64,000 nucleotides of DNA from Halichondria panicea (Eukaryota; Porifera; Demospongiae; Suberitida; Halichondriidae), in NCBI RefSeq assembly GCF_963675165.1, contig NC_087379.1, positions 5,659,442 through 5,723,441 of the forward strand, in the 5' to 3' direction. The notes under the pieces are model-generated. The model made no database searches and was not told the origin of the DNA. It saw only the letters and a program-made list of their open reading frames with translations. Shown one piece after another: positions 32,660 to 43,963 of this stretch (the stretch's first letter is position 1; each line of letters starts with the position of its first letter). Position numbers and translations under genes: made by a program.

Positions 32660-33715
32660 ATGGCTGAGGCTCAGGCTAGGACAAAGACACCTTCAAACAA
32701 ACCATCTATGAAGAAGCCATCGAACAAGAAAATAGAAGACGAGTTGGAAATTGTGTTGAATGCTATTGGATGTGTGTTAAAGACGGAAGAAGAAATTGAT
32801 GTTAAAGTAGAAAGTAAAAGATCTATACAACAAGTTGTGGAATTGTCACAGTCAGCTGAAAAGAAGGCCATACTTCAAACATTTTGTCTGGAACTAGTAG
32901 CTGTGATAAACAAAACACTGAAGCACTTTGGGAGAGTCAGAGAACACACAGCAAAAGAGCGAGCTCAAACATTATTCTTCACGTCATCACAGCAGGAACT
33001 ACCTGGTGTATGGAAACATGGTTGTGCCCAGCTAGGAATATCAGTTGTCAGTGTACATCAACAGCAGTCAGTAAATCGAGTTTTGTTCGAAAAAGTTTTG
33101 GCTAGGAGTCTAAGTCACTGTGAAGATAATTCAAGTAAGCTTACCCGTAAACGAGAAGATCTTTCATGTGACGAATGTAATGCTGTTAGATATGCAGCCG
33201 GCTATACAACAAAAAAGCTATTAGAAGTGTATAAAAAAGTTAATTCATGTACTGCTGCTAACTTTGTTGAATGTCTCTCTCAAATGAAAATGGTGGGTCA
33301 TCGACATGGAAGTATTGAAGACTGCTCTTTTTACGACTTTTCAATGGAATGGATGGCAAACATTGACAGAGGTGGACTGTTCTACGTAGATGACAAAAGT
33401 TTTATGCTGTTTAAAGCTATTGAAATAAAAACACAAGAATTGCTCCCACAGCACTTACGAACACAACAAACGAGCAGTAAGGAGTTGATTGCTGAAGTAG
33501 TAGCCGATGATGATGTACAATTTTGGTGGTCTATGATATCCATTGACATTGATTTAGAGATTGAACAATCACAATTGCTGGAGGAGATAATTGAAAAGTG
33601 GATAACTATGAGAGGTTTTTCAATGGTGTCTTCTTGGCTTGAGCAGTACAAGCTAGCCAAGCAAAAGAATGTCAAAAGATCAAAAAGTCTCAGAAAAGAT
33701 CTCAGTACTGACTAG
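32660..33715 (+). CDS. Transposon accessory protein, function unknown
   Basis: Single open frame, 351 aa from the ATG at 32660 (MAEAQARTKTPSN). It is inside the P-like element and convergent with the transposase gene. Visible features: a Lys-rich N-terminus, SCDECNAVRYAAGYTTKKL in the middle (a Cys pair followed by a conserved-looking AAGY core), WMANIDRGGLFYVDD, and a C-terminus QFWWSMISIDI ... WITMRGFSMVSSWLEQYK followed by a basic tail KNVKRSKSLRKDL. I recall similar uncharacterised proteins accompanying P-like elements of sponges and cnidarians, with the same MRGFS and KSLRK segments; that is memory, not a search. No catalytic motif recognised. Intact. Confidence 0.7.
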   Translation: MAEAQARTKTPSNKPSMKKPSNKKIEDELEIVLNAIGCVLKTEEEIDVKVESKRSIQQVVELSQSAEKKAILQTFCLELVAVINKTLKHFGRVREHTAKERAQTLFFTSSQQELPGVWKHGCAQLGISVVSVHQQQSVNRVLFEKVLARSLSHCEDNSSKLTRKREDLSCDECNAVRYAAGYTTKKLLEVYKKVNSCTAANFVECLSQMKMVGHRHGSIEDCSFYDFSMEWMANIDRGGLFYVDDKSFMLFKAIEIKTQELLPQHLRTQQTSSKELIAEVVADDDVQFWWSMISIDIDLEIEQSQLLEEIIEKWITMRGFSMVSSWLEQYKLAKQKNVKRSKSLRKDLSTD

Positions 33716-33886
33716 CTGTAGCTGTGTACATGTATTAATACTTTGGTGCAATATTATGTTTCTCTCGTTTTAGGGATATTACTTATCTAATTACAAGTAT
33801 GTATTGAAGTTACGATAGTAATTAATACAGTCATGGAATTATAGAGTTAAAAACAACATGAAACACAATAATACATACAACACACC

Positions 33887-36649
33887 CTACTTATGTCTAG
33901 GTCTCTTCTTAAGGGGAGTGTCATCAACTACTTCCTCTTCATTAAATAGCCTTCTCTTTTTAGACGAATTTCCCCTTACTGGTAGCATGGAAAGACTGCC
34001 TTGAACTCGAATTGATTGGGAAGATTGCAAGCAAGATTGTAGAGTAGGGTTAGTACAAAATCCTCCTCTACTACGCAACTGTCCAAAATAGTTTTCTAAT
34101 GGATCTTGAGAGAAACATTCGCTGAGTAAGTATCGACCAGACACACATGGTAGACTAAACAAGTATCGAATGACAGCCACAAATGATTTCACTGCAAAAA
34201 TAGATATGCACATACCTATACATGTATGTATATGCTATATGTAATTACCAGTAATCCTTAATCCTTCCCTAGTTGCCCTGCTCAGAAGCATTGTTGGTTT
34301 TTCTGCCTTCGGTACATCAGTTCTTGTTTCCACACTATCCTCCCATTCTTTGAGGTATCCTAGGAAATCTTTTTCCAACCACTGCAATAGAAGTGTGTGT
34401 ACAGTGTGTTATAAATGGTATGTTGCCATTTTAATCTTACATTTAGGCGTGCATCGTCAGCATCTTCATATGGCTTCAAGTTGTGTTTTCTCCGTTTTAA
34501 GTATACTTTTGGGTGACGTACATTAAGACAGTCGAACAACTTATCCATCATGCGCACGAATCTTTGCGTTTCAAATGTGTCCACAGACCCTTGCATACAC
34601 AATCCTTCAGCGACTGATTCACTTAATACCTGTGCATAACGATGTATTAATTTAATAACAAGGCATTTCCTTACCTCGGCTGCAAGGCTCACTTTCATTC
34701 TTGAATACGAATTTAGATCAACATGTTCTTTCGAAAGTTTTTTAAGAAGAAATAGTCCCTCTGACCTCTTTCCCATTGATACTTTGCCATTGTAGAGGGA
34801 GCGCAAATGATCCCAGCTAATATGTTTGCCATTGATCTGTGAACAGATTCATAATTTGAAAGAGCAAACAACCACATGATTTATACTCACCCACAGTTTT
34901 CTTGTCCATCCATGCCCAAAGGAATGTGACCAACAATTACGCGTTGTTTTAATAAGGTGAGGGATGTCTGAAAAGAAGTGAATGTATCGTTCTTCAGTAG
35001 TATATGGATTTTTAACTCGGTGACAAACATCATCCTTACTAACAGAGTGTATATTAAATAGCTTTCGATTTGTTGAAGCGCCATCTCCGGTTACTGCTAT
35101 TACTTTAAAACCAAGTCTCTCTAATCGTTCTATTGCCTCCCAGACCATGAAAAATAGCGATGATCCTGTTACTTCAGCTGTAGCAAAATGAGCATACGGA
35201 AAATGCAATCCAGTAAAAACACCTCTTACCATAAGGCAAAGCAAATGTGTTGCAACGCTATTATCGGAAATGTTGCTCTCGCTTAGTTGATTTTCTACAT
35301 CACTCAAATGAACGAAACCAATCACATTATGATGATGCTTATCATAGACCAAACTCTCTCGCAACTTCATTTCATCTATTAAAATTACAATGAACTTTTT
35401 CCACTCCAATAGTCCATGTTTACTAGCTTCTTCCAGCAACATTTTATCAACTTCGGATTGGAAACCACACTTAACTTTGAATACATGAGAATAATCTCTA
35501 AGTGTTCTTTCTGATGGTAGTCTTATAAAGCCAGAAGAACGCAAGGAATGATAAGCAGCTGAGGAGAGATACTTTAGATTTAAACACCACCTTATCATTG
35601 TGGGATGCCACCTCATTTGTGCAGCGTTCATCACTGTTGCTGCTTTCAGTTGTTGATCCCAGAAGAGCCTTTTAAAAGAACCTTCAGGATAAGCTTTCAA
35701 AATTGAATCACTTCTTTGTACCATTATACCACGTAGCTCTTGATGTAGAGGCTCATCTACACTAACTCCTTTTGAATCAGATGATTCCTGTATTTTAGTT
35801 TTTAACCGTTTCACTTCAATCTCCATAAATTTACAACGACTTCGTAGACTTTTTAGCTTCTCTGTTCTTTGAGGAGTCTTTAAATACCGATCGTTAGTAT
35901 GCATGCTTGCATCCTAATTTGCACTTGAATATCGGCTATGCAACGAACGTAAAGTACATCTGTACTTAGAGCAATTAATACATTTTTCACCATTCACTAA
36001 CAGTTCGCAATTAATTGTTCGTACAGTTTTTGAGTACGTTTGCTTGCCATTTGCAACAGGGAATCCACTGTCTAACTGAGCTTTTATTTCTCCATTAGGA
36101 CTCAATAATTTTCCTTTGCGTGACACAATCATACCCACAAAATGCGGATCAGGGTTACCAGTACACACAGTACTTGATTGAATTACATCCAAAAGCTGTC
36201 TGAAACTCGAAAAACTTATTAGCGTAAATGGAATTGATGACAGTACTTTGGTATTTCCTGCGTCAACTTTGTGACCGTGAACAAACAATTCCCAAGATAA
36301 ATCAACATTTACTAACAATGTATGTGTTATAACCAGAGGTTGACTTGAAGTAGAAGCTTCAGATGATATCTTACAGAGTTTGATTGCTGTTATTGGCCTT
36401 TCAGGTGATGTTTGATTACTCCATGTCATATCAAGGGTAGGCACTACGCGATCATGAAAATCTTCCAGAGTATTAACCTCAACATTTTGTTCTTTATTAG
36501 ATGTCGATGGAACAGCGGATATGCTTTCCTGTAGCAAGTTATTGACATTATCATTGTGTTTTTATACTTATATACTTGCAACATACTTTCTTTTTCTGTT
36601 TTTCACTTTCCCAATTTTTGGCTTGGTAGAATCTCAACTTTCGCGGCAT
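33887..36649 (-). pseudogene. P-element/THAP9-like transposase, one in-frame stop
   Basis: Six exons: 36649-36587, 36528-34891, 34836-34675, 34629-34441, 34381-34249, 34191-33887; phases agree and give 829 aa if the single TAG at 35914-35916 is ignored. It starts MPRKLRFYQ. Family marks: LFWDQQLKAAT ... MRWHPTMIRWCLNLK, RLPSERTLRDYSHVF, the DDE-type region with IVILIDEMKLRE and VIAVTGDGASTN, SDIPHLIKTTRNCWS and, near the C-terminus, SQDPLENYFGQLRSRGG with LKKRPRHK at the end. No N-terminal THAP zinc finger is seen in exon 1. Apart from the TAG the gene looks complete and recent. The stop separates a Cys-containing N-terminal third from the RNase H-like catalytic part. Confidence 0.85.
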
Positions 36650-37364
36650 TTTACTTCTCTGATTTTCTAAGAAACGGATTATAACAAAACACAGTCATTC
36701 TCATTCAACAAATCCACAGCTTTTAAATTGCCCAATATCATAGTAATAACTATTGGAGCACTTTAATAATAGGTACGGAAACATTACACACTTTTTATAC
36801 AAAAAGTAACTGACACAGGCAAGTACATTTCTTACTATAATTGGCTAACACAATATTCTTGTTCATTCAAGTGTAAATTAGTGCCAGATATATTTTCAGC
36901 CCATTTTACAAACTACTTTATAAGTTATAGGAACAGAAACATGAAATTTACTGAAAAAACTGCTGTTACTCACCTATACTTGCAAAAATTTTACAGCTGC
37001 ACTATACCAACTTTATGACAGTGTATGCCACGTGGGTGAACACATTTTACCACTGTAAACGTCACTGATGAGACTTCCTAGCTTTGGTTAAACGATTTTT
37101 CACATAGCACAAAGCTATTTCGAGGGCGAAACGCGGTTGTTATTTGGGGGTGTTACGTCACATAAGCAAATTGTGTAGCATCACGTGATCCGTTTCCAAT
37201 CCCTCTCTCTCTTTTATCTATGGTTACACCCATTAATTTGTCTTCATACAATTACCACCCACTAGACCAGAGTTACACCCATTCTAAAGCACTTCTAAAG
37301 TATAGCAGCCCTTGTTTATCTACATGTAACTGTTAATAGATACTAATAAGTACGCAAGTACATA

Positions 37365-37760
37365 ATTATACATACACACCAATAGCAGGACATAATAATC
37401 CAGCCACCCACCATGATTCAGTAAATTTTGCAAGTGCTAATGGTTGGAAAAAACAAGATCACAAAAACCTACACCAAGCTTTGTATTAAGCTGAAACACA
37501 CTTTTTTAATCGAACGGATACCAAAGTTAAGGAGATTCCACCCACAAGCACTCCGCCAAAAGTACACCTGTCAATACGGTTGATTCCATTCCTTACTGAT
37601 AATAAGGTGTCATGCAGGGTACTCTGACAGTATTGTGATAGCACTGAAATCTATAGGCATATACCTATTAGAGCTACGTTAATGATTACGACGTATTCCT
37701 ACGTAGGTTATGTGTTTTAGTGAGCACATTATTATTCCACTTACAGCCATTATAGCTCAT
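37365..37760. repeat. Segmental-duplication block (matches 26800-27150)
   Basis: CAATAGCAGGACATAATAATC through AAGGAGATTCCACCCACAAG and TGTCATGCAGG to CTTACAGCCATTATAGCTC. Same order of segments as at 26800-27150. It connects the 3' flank of LSG1 exon 8 to the 3' edge of exon 10, so both copies share one rearranged junction. Confidence 0.75.
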
Positions 37761-38233
37761 GCAGCATGATGGATCAGGGTCCTCCTCTTCCTAGGGGTGT
37801 GGTAGTCTGATTCCGTAGGTCTCCTCGAGGACAAGCCGTGAGATTCTTGAGGCCACGAGGGACACTGAGGGAATGTGGTCCCTCATGCATCTGGTCTATG
37901 GTAGGATCCAATTTAGAGGTGGGGGAGCGATGGGCTACATGATCGAGGATTGAGCCTCTCACTCAAGTAGAAAACGTGAACTAAATGAGTGTGTGCGTGG
38001 AGTAAGGGATGGTAATATATATATACAGGGTACAGTGTAGTTATACATTCGAACAATGAACAGCTAGGATATAAGAGGATATAATTTATTTCTAAACAAA
38101 GAAAGTACACAAATTGAATTCACATAGTTTCAGGTTCAGCTTACACAAGTCACTTGAAAGTGTTTACTCCTTCCTGGACTATAGGACCTTCGTGCACTCA
38201 TTGATAGTGGAGCTCTTGGGATACTCTCACCTG
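37742..38233 (-). pseudogene. LSG1: LSG1 exons 10 and 9, heavily decayed
   Basis: 37742-37935 aligns with exon 10 (complement contains GGACCACATTCCCTCAGTGTC and CTACGGAATCAGACTACC), with deletions at both the catalytic start and the ELCGAYG end. 38152-38233 aligns with exon 9 but has lost the P-loop: GAGCTCCACTATCAATGAGTG is followed by a deletion. It pairs with transporter copy 5. Confidence 0.85.
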
Positions 38234-38780
38234 TATAGACAATGAAGGACATTTTAGATCTTCCGCACAGTGGTGGGTGGCCGCAAAGTTTCTGAGTTAC
38301 AGTATACTGTATGGCATAATTATAGCAGGCCACTACTGAAAGTGCTATAAGTAATTATCCTGTGGCTTTATATCTAGCTGTGCTTTTAGTCTCATTCCCA
38401 AGCCAATTTTCTTTAGAGAAGAGAAAAACCGGTTTAGTGATGAGGCTATAGAGGATTGGATATGATTTGGAGTGCCACAGCAACTATTGAGCCTGCATTG
38501 TGGTCATATGGAACCTGTGGCCACCAGGCTTCAATGTGACCACAACACCCACAACACCAATAATTCCCACCAATGCAAGTACAGTACATATATTTGTTGC
38601 ATTTTGAGTGGGCAGATCAAAGGAAACACTGTGCCAATATCTGCCATATGGCACAGGTCAAGCCTTGAACTGTGCCACTATCTAGATACTGGCACAGTAT
38701 GGCTGAAGTTACCTAAAGCCCACCCTCCACCCAGTAACCCTCCACCCAGTAACCTGAAACGGTCCCTTTTATAGTATAAC

Positions 38781-40320
38781 CATAGATAGGAGAGGAAGGG
38801 GATTGTGAACGAGATCACGTGCGCTATAGATCATACATGAGAGCTGAGGTCTATCCGCGTTAGACCGCGAATTGACTAATTTTGAGCGGGCTAAAGACTT
38901 TTCAGAGTTTTACTCGGTTCTAAAGGTAAGAAACGACTATGTAAGAGCTTTAATGTCAGTAGTAATCTATACTAACAATATTTTGAGCGTTTTAAGTAAT
39001 AAGATATACCTGTTGAGCTACAAGTTAGCTATGACTCACCATTTACCTGTTTTTAGCACTGTTTGGGGAGAATCTAGTTTCTGATACACTTTTAGAAGCT
39101 AGTAAGCATATTGGCTGTTTCCTTGACTTGAGCTTTAACAGGATAGCCCCTTTTTTTGATATGTAAGCTTTTTGTTGTTCTCCAGTGTTGTGAAATAAGT
39201 CGAATGGGGTGCCTTCTTTGTGTGGGGTGTCCTGATCTGACTGTTCACAATTGAAAGTTTTAGTGTGAATTTTCTGATTCTTTTAGCTTTACTCTATGAG
39301 AATAGCTATTACATAGTAGCTGTACTAACTCGAAAGAAGAATTTTTTCTCAATGAAAAAGTGTGAAAATGTCATGTTGCTCTTTTCCCACACAGGTGTGA
39401 TTGTAAACAATGGGCATGGGAAGTCAGAAATTGCGTTTTTTTCAGCAAAAGAAAAGCAAGAAGCAGCAGACATCCCCCGTCTGCTCTCATCAGCCTTTAC
39501 CTGAGTCGACCAGCAACTCTTGAATCTCTCCACTTCTTGGTTGCCAAGTCAGTGTTGAACTAATTGCCGTCAAGAACGTGCTCACCATTGTCAAGCTGCC
39601 AAGAGTTGATGTCATCGTCACCTCGTGTGTTCAGTGCCAGCTCATTTGGAATTTGTCAGTACGTTCTGAATATACCCTTACACCCCCTCTCTCTTCATCA
39701 CTCCAGTTCTTTCAACCTAAGTTACCAGCGTGCTGTGCTATTTTGATTGAGATACATCGATTCCCTGAACTTTTGTGATGAAAATCCTGGCCTTAAATGT
39801 TTAATTAGATTTGTGAAAGCATTACTCTTCTACACTTATTATATAGTTGATCAGGTAAGTTCTGTCAAAAAATTGTTCACGAACCGTTACCCAAACGCAG
39901 AAGACCGGACTCTGACAACACATTCTGACTCATATCGTTCATAATGTACGTGTATCTTTACAATGTCATGGCTTGTCTGCAGTTCATAATAATGTTATAT
40001 AGATGATGAGTTGTCATGGATATTTTATATTGTATAATTGTAGAGCATGGACACATTTCCAGAGTAGAAAGAACCTACAAAAAAAAGAATTTCAAAACTA
40101 AAAGCTTGCATATACACATAGCTCAGAGTCCCTACTTCCTTGATACGTCTTCACTAGCAGGAGGGCCCACAGAGGAGGCTGCAACCATACCCAGCAACAC
40201 AGATCTATATACTTCCTGTCTACTTCCGGCCATTCTGCTAATGCTTCCGTCTAACACGGACAGTCCATGAAATTGAGTTCACGTGATCTCGTTCACAATC
40301 CCCTTCCTCTACTATCTATG
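38781..40320. mobile_element. 1.5-kb non-autonomous P-type element
   Basis: Ends CATAGATAGGAGAGGAAGGG and the complement of CCCTTCCTCTACTATCTATG; the inverted repeat runs about 42 bases (to GAGATCACGTG). GTATAAC flanks both sides (38774-38780, 40321-40327). The interior has several short open frames (60-100 codons) but nothing I recognise as transposase; it may be a deletion derivative or carry captured sequence. Confidence 0.8.
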
Positions 40321-40487
40321 GTATAACACTGTTAAACAGATTCAGTGGTAGGCAGAAAACGTTTTTCATGCGTATGGTGCATTCCACAGCCACCACAAGT
40401 AGTTGAAACTAGTTGTCCTATAAAAGGAGTGATGTGTACACGGAAAGGAATGCACAAGGAATGCAACAAATCAGTTGTTACACAGCT

Positions 40488-40596
40488 CACGAGTGCCACA
40501 TGGGATATATTGGCTCAGTAGTGCTTTTGCCCTCGAGGCCTGCGGCCCTCGGGCCTAAGTCACTACTGAGCCAATATATCCCATGTGGCACTCGTG
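40488..40596. repeat. Perfect 36-base inverted repeat with GC-rich loop
   Basis: CACGAGTGCCACATGGGATA ... CTCAGTAGTG (40488-40523) is repeated exactly in reverse complement at 40561-40596. The 37-base loop contains GCCCTCGAGGCCTGCGGCCC, itself partly palindromic. No coding sequence. It lies 170 bases left of (3' to) transporter copy 5. Confidence 0.9.
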
Positions 40597-40765
40597 CATG
40601 TGTCACAACTATAACATATACCACCAAAAGTATTTTCGCTATACTAAATTTTCCTGAGTGGATTAATTACTACTACTATAGACAATTCTCCACTTAAATA
40701 TATACATTACACGTATAACAAACCAACGCAAGTTTAGAACTATTCGCATAAGAGTATGTTATTAT

Positions 40766-42643
40766 CTACGCATGGGTCTCTGAGTCAGAATCACTCTCAA
40801 AGTGAATATCTAGATCTTCAAATTCACGATTGTGACGAACATCCTTTTCGTAAACTTCTTCAATATATTTTCTTACATTACAAAGCTCATCACGTTGTCG
40901 ATACTGATATCTCTTTGCTGCTACTATGAAAACCACAACACCTGCGACTGAAATCACAATGTTCACCAGGAAATAAACCAGTCCAGCTTTAGGGGAGGTC
41001 TGCCAGAAACTAAACGGTAAAAGAATTCCAATAACACCAATCAACTGAAAAAGTCCTTTAATGGCAAAGAAAATTCCAATGAGAAATCCTTTCATAGAGT
41101 GAGGGCTTTGAGCACAGATGAATTCAAACACTCCACCATAGATAAATACATAGGCCACAGCAACAAGGACTTGCTGAATAATGAGAATGAAGGGGCTGAG
41201 ATGAAGGGAGGGAGGAGCAACAAAATAACCATAATCATTATTAAAATATACAGGAGCAAACACTGAAGTAGCATTCTGGCCACCAGGAAGACAGTGACCA
41301 ATTGTGTCAACAAAAAGTGAACAAAACAGACTAACAGTGACAAGACAAAGACCAATTCCAATTCGCCTCAGAATACCAGGGAAGTATTTTTGAAACAGAG
41401 GATGAAGAAATTTGAGAAAAATAGGAACAAAAAGAATAATAAAGGTGGGGTACAGAGTGCCACCATTAATGAACATAGAGTAAACAATGTTGCTTAAACT
41501 AAAACTATCAAGCCAAATGTTCTCTGCCTGCATGTGATCTTTAAGTATACTGAGAAAAGGTGCTGCAGCAATATCAGCCGTAAAAAATGGTCCAATTGAA
41601 AATAAAAGGACAACGATTCCAAAAAATGATTTCACATTCTCCACCTGCTCGGTAGTGAATGGTCCTCCATACTTGTCCTTGCCTAGATCCAGTCCAGTGG
41701 GTATGTCATCCTCCCAGAATGTAAAGGCACTGCGTTGAATAGGAATCTTGTTTCTTCTTGCAAAGCTGACAACTCTTGCAACCTCTTTGTAAGGGTTACC
41801 AACGCCAGTGTCAATAACAAACCACCTGCGCTTAGCAACACAGAAAGTTACTGGTATACAAATAAGCTCAACTAATAGGACGAGCCCAAATAAGGAAAGG
41901 CTTAAGTAATTCGAGGCATTAGCTGTACTCCATACCAGTTTTCCAAAGCTTATTCCAATATACAGCGCAAAGATAAACCAATGAATGAAAAGAAAGCTGT
42001 CTCTAGAAGGAGACTCATTTAATTGGTCAACCCCAAACTGAAGAACGTTGGCTAAAAATGCAGCAAATGCAATCAACAAGCAGGAAAGTAGAAAAAATCC
42101 AAGTACACAATTCATCACTAGTATCGAAATATTTAGAGCCAGGAATGTAGAGGAACTCTGACCTATAGATCTATTCCTAATTGGTACAATGATGGCGTTC
42201 ACAATACCACCGATAACAACCACTGTCAAGAGTCCACACCACATGGTGCACACACCACATCTCACAACTTTATATCTGCCATATCGAATATCTGCACAGT
42301 ATCCGGCTAGAGGATAGAAAATGAGCCCGAAAGCAAACACAGCATATATGCCACTATCTATCATCTCACTGTTAAATACTGGGACTACTCTCGTCAATAG
42401 GTAAGTGAATAAGAAATAATTTTCCGGGTTCAGAAAACCACCATAGATCAACGACATTAAGGCAGTCCAAAAGAGAATCATTATTGCAGCCTTTGACTTG
42501 ATCAGCACACTTTTCTTCTTGCCATATTTCCCGTGATTACTTGTCACGAGTGGTGTGGTTTCAGTGGCATCTCTGCTGGCATCTGGTGCAGGAGTTTCAT
42601 GAAGGGAAGCTTGCTCTATAGTTCCTTGCTCACAACTAGCCAT
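40766..42643 (-). CDS. POT/PTR2 (SLC15)-like transporter, copy 5
   Basis: Single exon, 625 aa, MASCEQGTIEQASLHET to SDSDSETHA. Full set of about 12 hydrophobic segments. GYCADIRYGRYK replaces the usual GYLADVRYGRYK (two conservative changes in the MFS loop motif). FGVDQLNESPSRDSF and FWEDDIPTGLDLGKDKYGG are unchanged. The variable lumenal loops differ from the other copies (NYFLFTYLLTRVVPVF after helix 1; GQNATSVFAPVYFNNDYG before the last third), and NATSV is a potential N-glycosylation site also seen in copies 4 and 6. The 5' flank retains GTTACACCCATT as in copy 1. LSG1 remnants lie on both sides (37742-38233 and 45985-46695), so this gene too once stood inside LSG1 intron 8. Confidence 0.85.
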   Translation of the reverse strand: MASCEQGTIEQASLHETPAPDASRDATETTPLVTSNHGKYGKKKSVLIKSKAAIMILFWTALMSLIYGGFLNPENYFLFTYLLTRVVPVFNSEMIDSGIYAVFAFGLIFYPLAGYCADIRYGRYKVVRCGVCTMWCGLLTVVVIGGIVNAIIVPIRNRSIGQSSSTFLALNISILVMNCVLGFFLLSCLLIAFAAFLANVLQFGVDQLNESPSRDSFLFIHWFIFALYIGISFGKLVWSTANASNYLSLSLFGLVLLVELICIPVTFCVAKRRWFVIDTGVGNPYKEVARVVSFARRNKIPIQRSAFTFWEDDIPTGLDLGKDKYGGPFTTEQVENVKSFFGIVVLLFSIGPFFTADIAAAPFLSILKDHMQAENIWLDSFSLSNIVYSMFINGGTLYPTFIILFVPIFLKFLHPLFQKYFPGILRRIGIGLCLVTVSLFCSLFVDTIGHCLPGGQNATSVFAPVYFNNDYGYFVAPPSLHLSPFILIIQQVLVAVAYVFIYGGVFEFICAQSPHSMKGFLIGIFFAIKGLFQLIGVIGILLPFSFWQTSPKAGLVYFLVNIVISVAGVVVFIVAAKRYQYRQRDELCNVRKYIEEVYEKDVRHNREFEDLDIHFESDSDSETHA

Positions 42644-43309
42644 TGGTCTTTAATGCATGTATACTACATAAAAGTACTGACTATACGTTATGCAGAGTCG
42701 GTTACACCCATTGGTTTTCACACAAGTACACAAATAAATGCCCACTAGACCAGAGTTACACCCATTTTAAAGTACATCCATTCTAAAGTACATGTAGCAG
42801 CCTTGCATGTTTATCTGTTTATCTGTTTATCAGAAGATCAATTAAATGAAGATACTAATAGAACGAAAGCACCCCGCGGGTGCTGATGCCTCGCCTCAGT
42901 GGATGTGTCAAATCTACATAATTATAACACTAGCCTCGAAAGTTTCACGACCAACATCCATCAGATAAACGGTGTTCTACAACAACACTTAATTCGAATC
43001 CAACAAAACCAGGTGATGTTTCAAGCTCACGCTCAGCACACAAGCATGCATATTGTTGACAAATCATAAATTACGTCAAAATCAGTAGTATACAGAGGAG
43101 GTACAACATGGGTTGATCTTTCTCATTAGGTCGATAATGAGTTACTCCCGTATTATATTTCTGTAGCATGACAGAATTTCACGCCCACATTTACCCATGT
43201 GACCTCCTGTCATAATTTATTGTGGAGGAATATGTGTGTGTACGGAGAAAGAAAGACTGAATATACGGAAGCATCACCACAACTTGCTCTCCTATAACTA
43301 AGTTGTGAC
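42644..43309. other. Transporter copy 5 flank and former LSG1 intron; no gene
   Basis: Begins with the shared upstream motif (TTACACCCATT, repeated at 42750-42765). GGGTGCTGATGCCTCG at 42878 matches 4499-4515 and 45087, an intron-derived repeat. No reading frame of interest. Confidence 0.5.
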
Positions 43310-43930
43310 TAGTCTCGAATACCCGCCTCAACCTAAAAGCTTGAGTCTGGTCAAACTCACATTGTGGTTTGGTTCAAGTGTGTCCAGGAATTTCTTGGAC
43401 ATTTAATTGGCCACAAGTGGGTGTGGAACATGAATAAAATTATAGTCTACATGAATATCATTATAGCTAACCGCCACAGCAGCATGGATTGTTACTAGTA
43501 GAAAGAATTAGCCCCAGACATGCAGAAGGCGACGTAGGAAAATTCATGGAGAGAGTTGTAAGGATATGATACTAGAACTCTCCAGACTAGCAACAGGACC
43601 TTTGGAACACCTTGTCGAAATTAACAGCCTAAATGCTCATTTATGTGAATGTGACCGTCGACCATGGTTTCATGCCCCTCTAGCTCTGTGCAATGATGGC
43701 TTCAAGCTCAGTGTTTTTCTCGTAGGCTTTCAACTCCTAGCCTTAATTGATACACTGTCTGATATAGCCCTCTGTGTATGTTCTGTCCCTAACATGCGGT
43801 GGCTTGTGGCTTTATCACTATGCGCTTGTGGGCGTGTAGTCCACTTGACTTTGCTGACTGTGCAGAACAAAGTTCATATGTGAGTTTGACCAGACTCAAG
43901 CTTTTAGGTTGAGGCGGGTATTCGAGACTA
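43310..43930. mobile_element. 621-base element with perfect 53-base inverted ends
   Basis: TAGTCTCGAATACCCGCCTC continues for 53 bases and is matched without mismatch at the right end. AGTTGTGAC (9 bases) is duplicated at 43301-43309 and 43931-43939. Long ends plus a 9-base duplication are Mutator-like; the TAGTCTCGA terminus also resembles TAGCCTCGA of the 5.3-kb element. No protein recognised inside. The perfect ends suggest a recent insertion. Confidence 0.88.
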
Positions 43931-43963
43931 AGTTGTGACTTAAGAAAATGAATAGCATGCATA

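Larger units (their letters stand above)
32567..37222. mobile_element. P-element/THAP9-like transposon, near full length
   Basis: Ends CATAGATAAACGAGATAGAG (left) and the complement of CTCTCTCTTTTATCTATG (right); inverted repeats extend through GGGATTGGAAACG. GTTACAC (possibly GTTACACC) flanks both ends (32560-32566, 37223-37229). It carries a transposase gene on the minus strand and a second gene on the plus strand, tail to tail. It inserted into the right-hand target duplication left by the element at 31785-32558. Confidence 0.85.

Noticed and set aside
38872-39944. Several 60-79-codon frames inside the 1.5-kb P-type element
   Set aside because: None shows transposase motifs or resembles the autonomous element's proteins; not enough to call a gene.
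43566-43883. 105-codon frame inside the 53-base-inverted-end element
   Set aside because: No motif or family resemblance and no splice context; too short for a transposase. Kept as non-coding interior.
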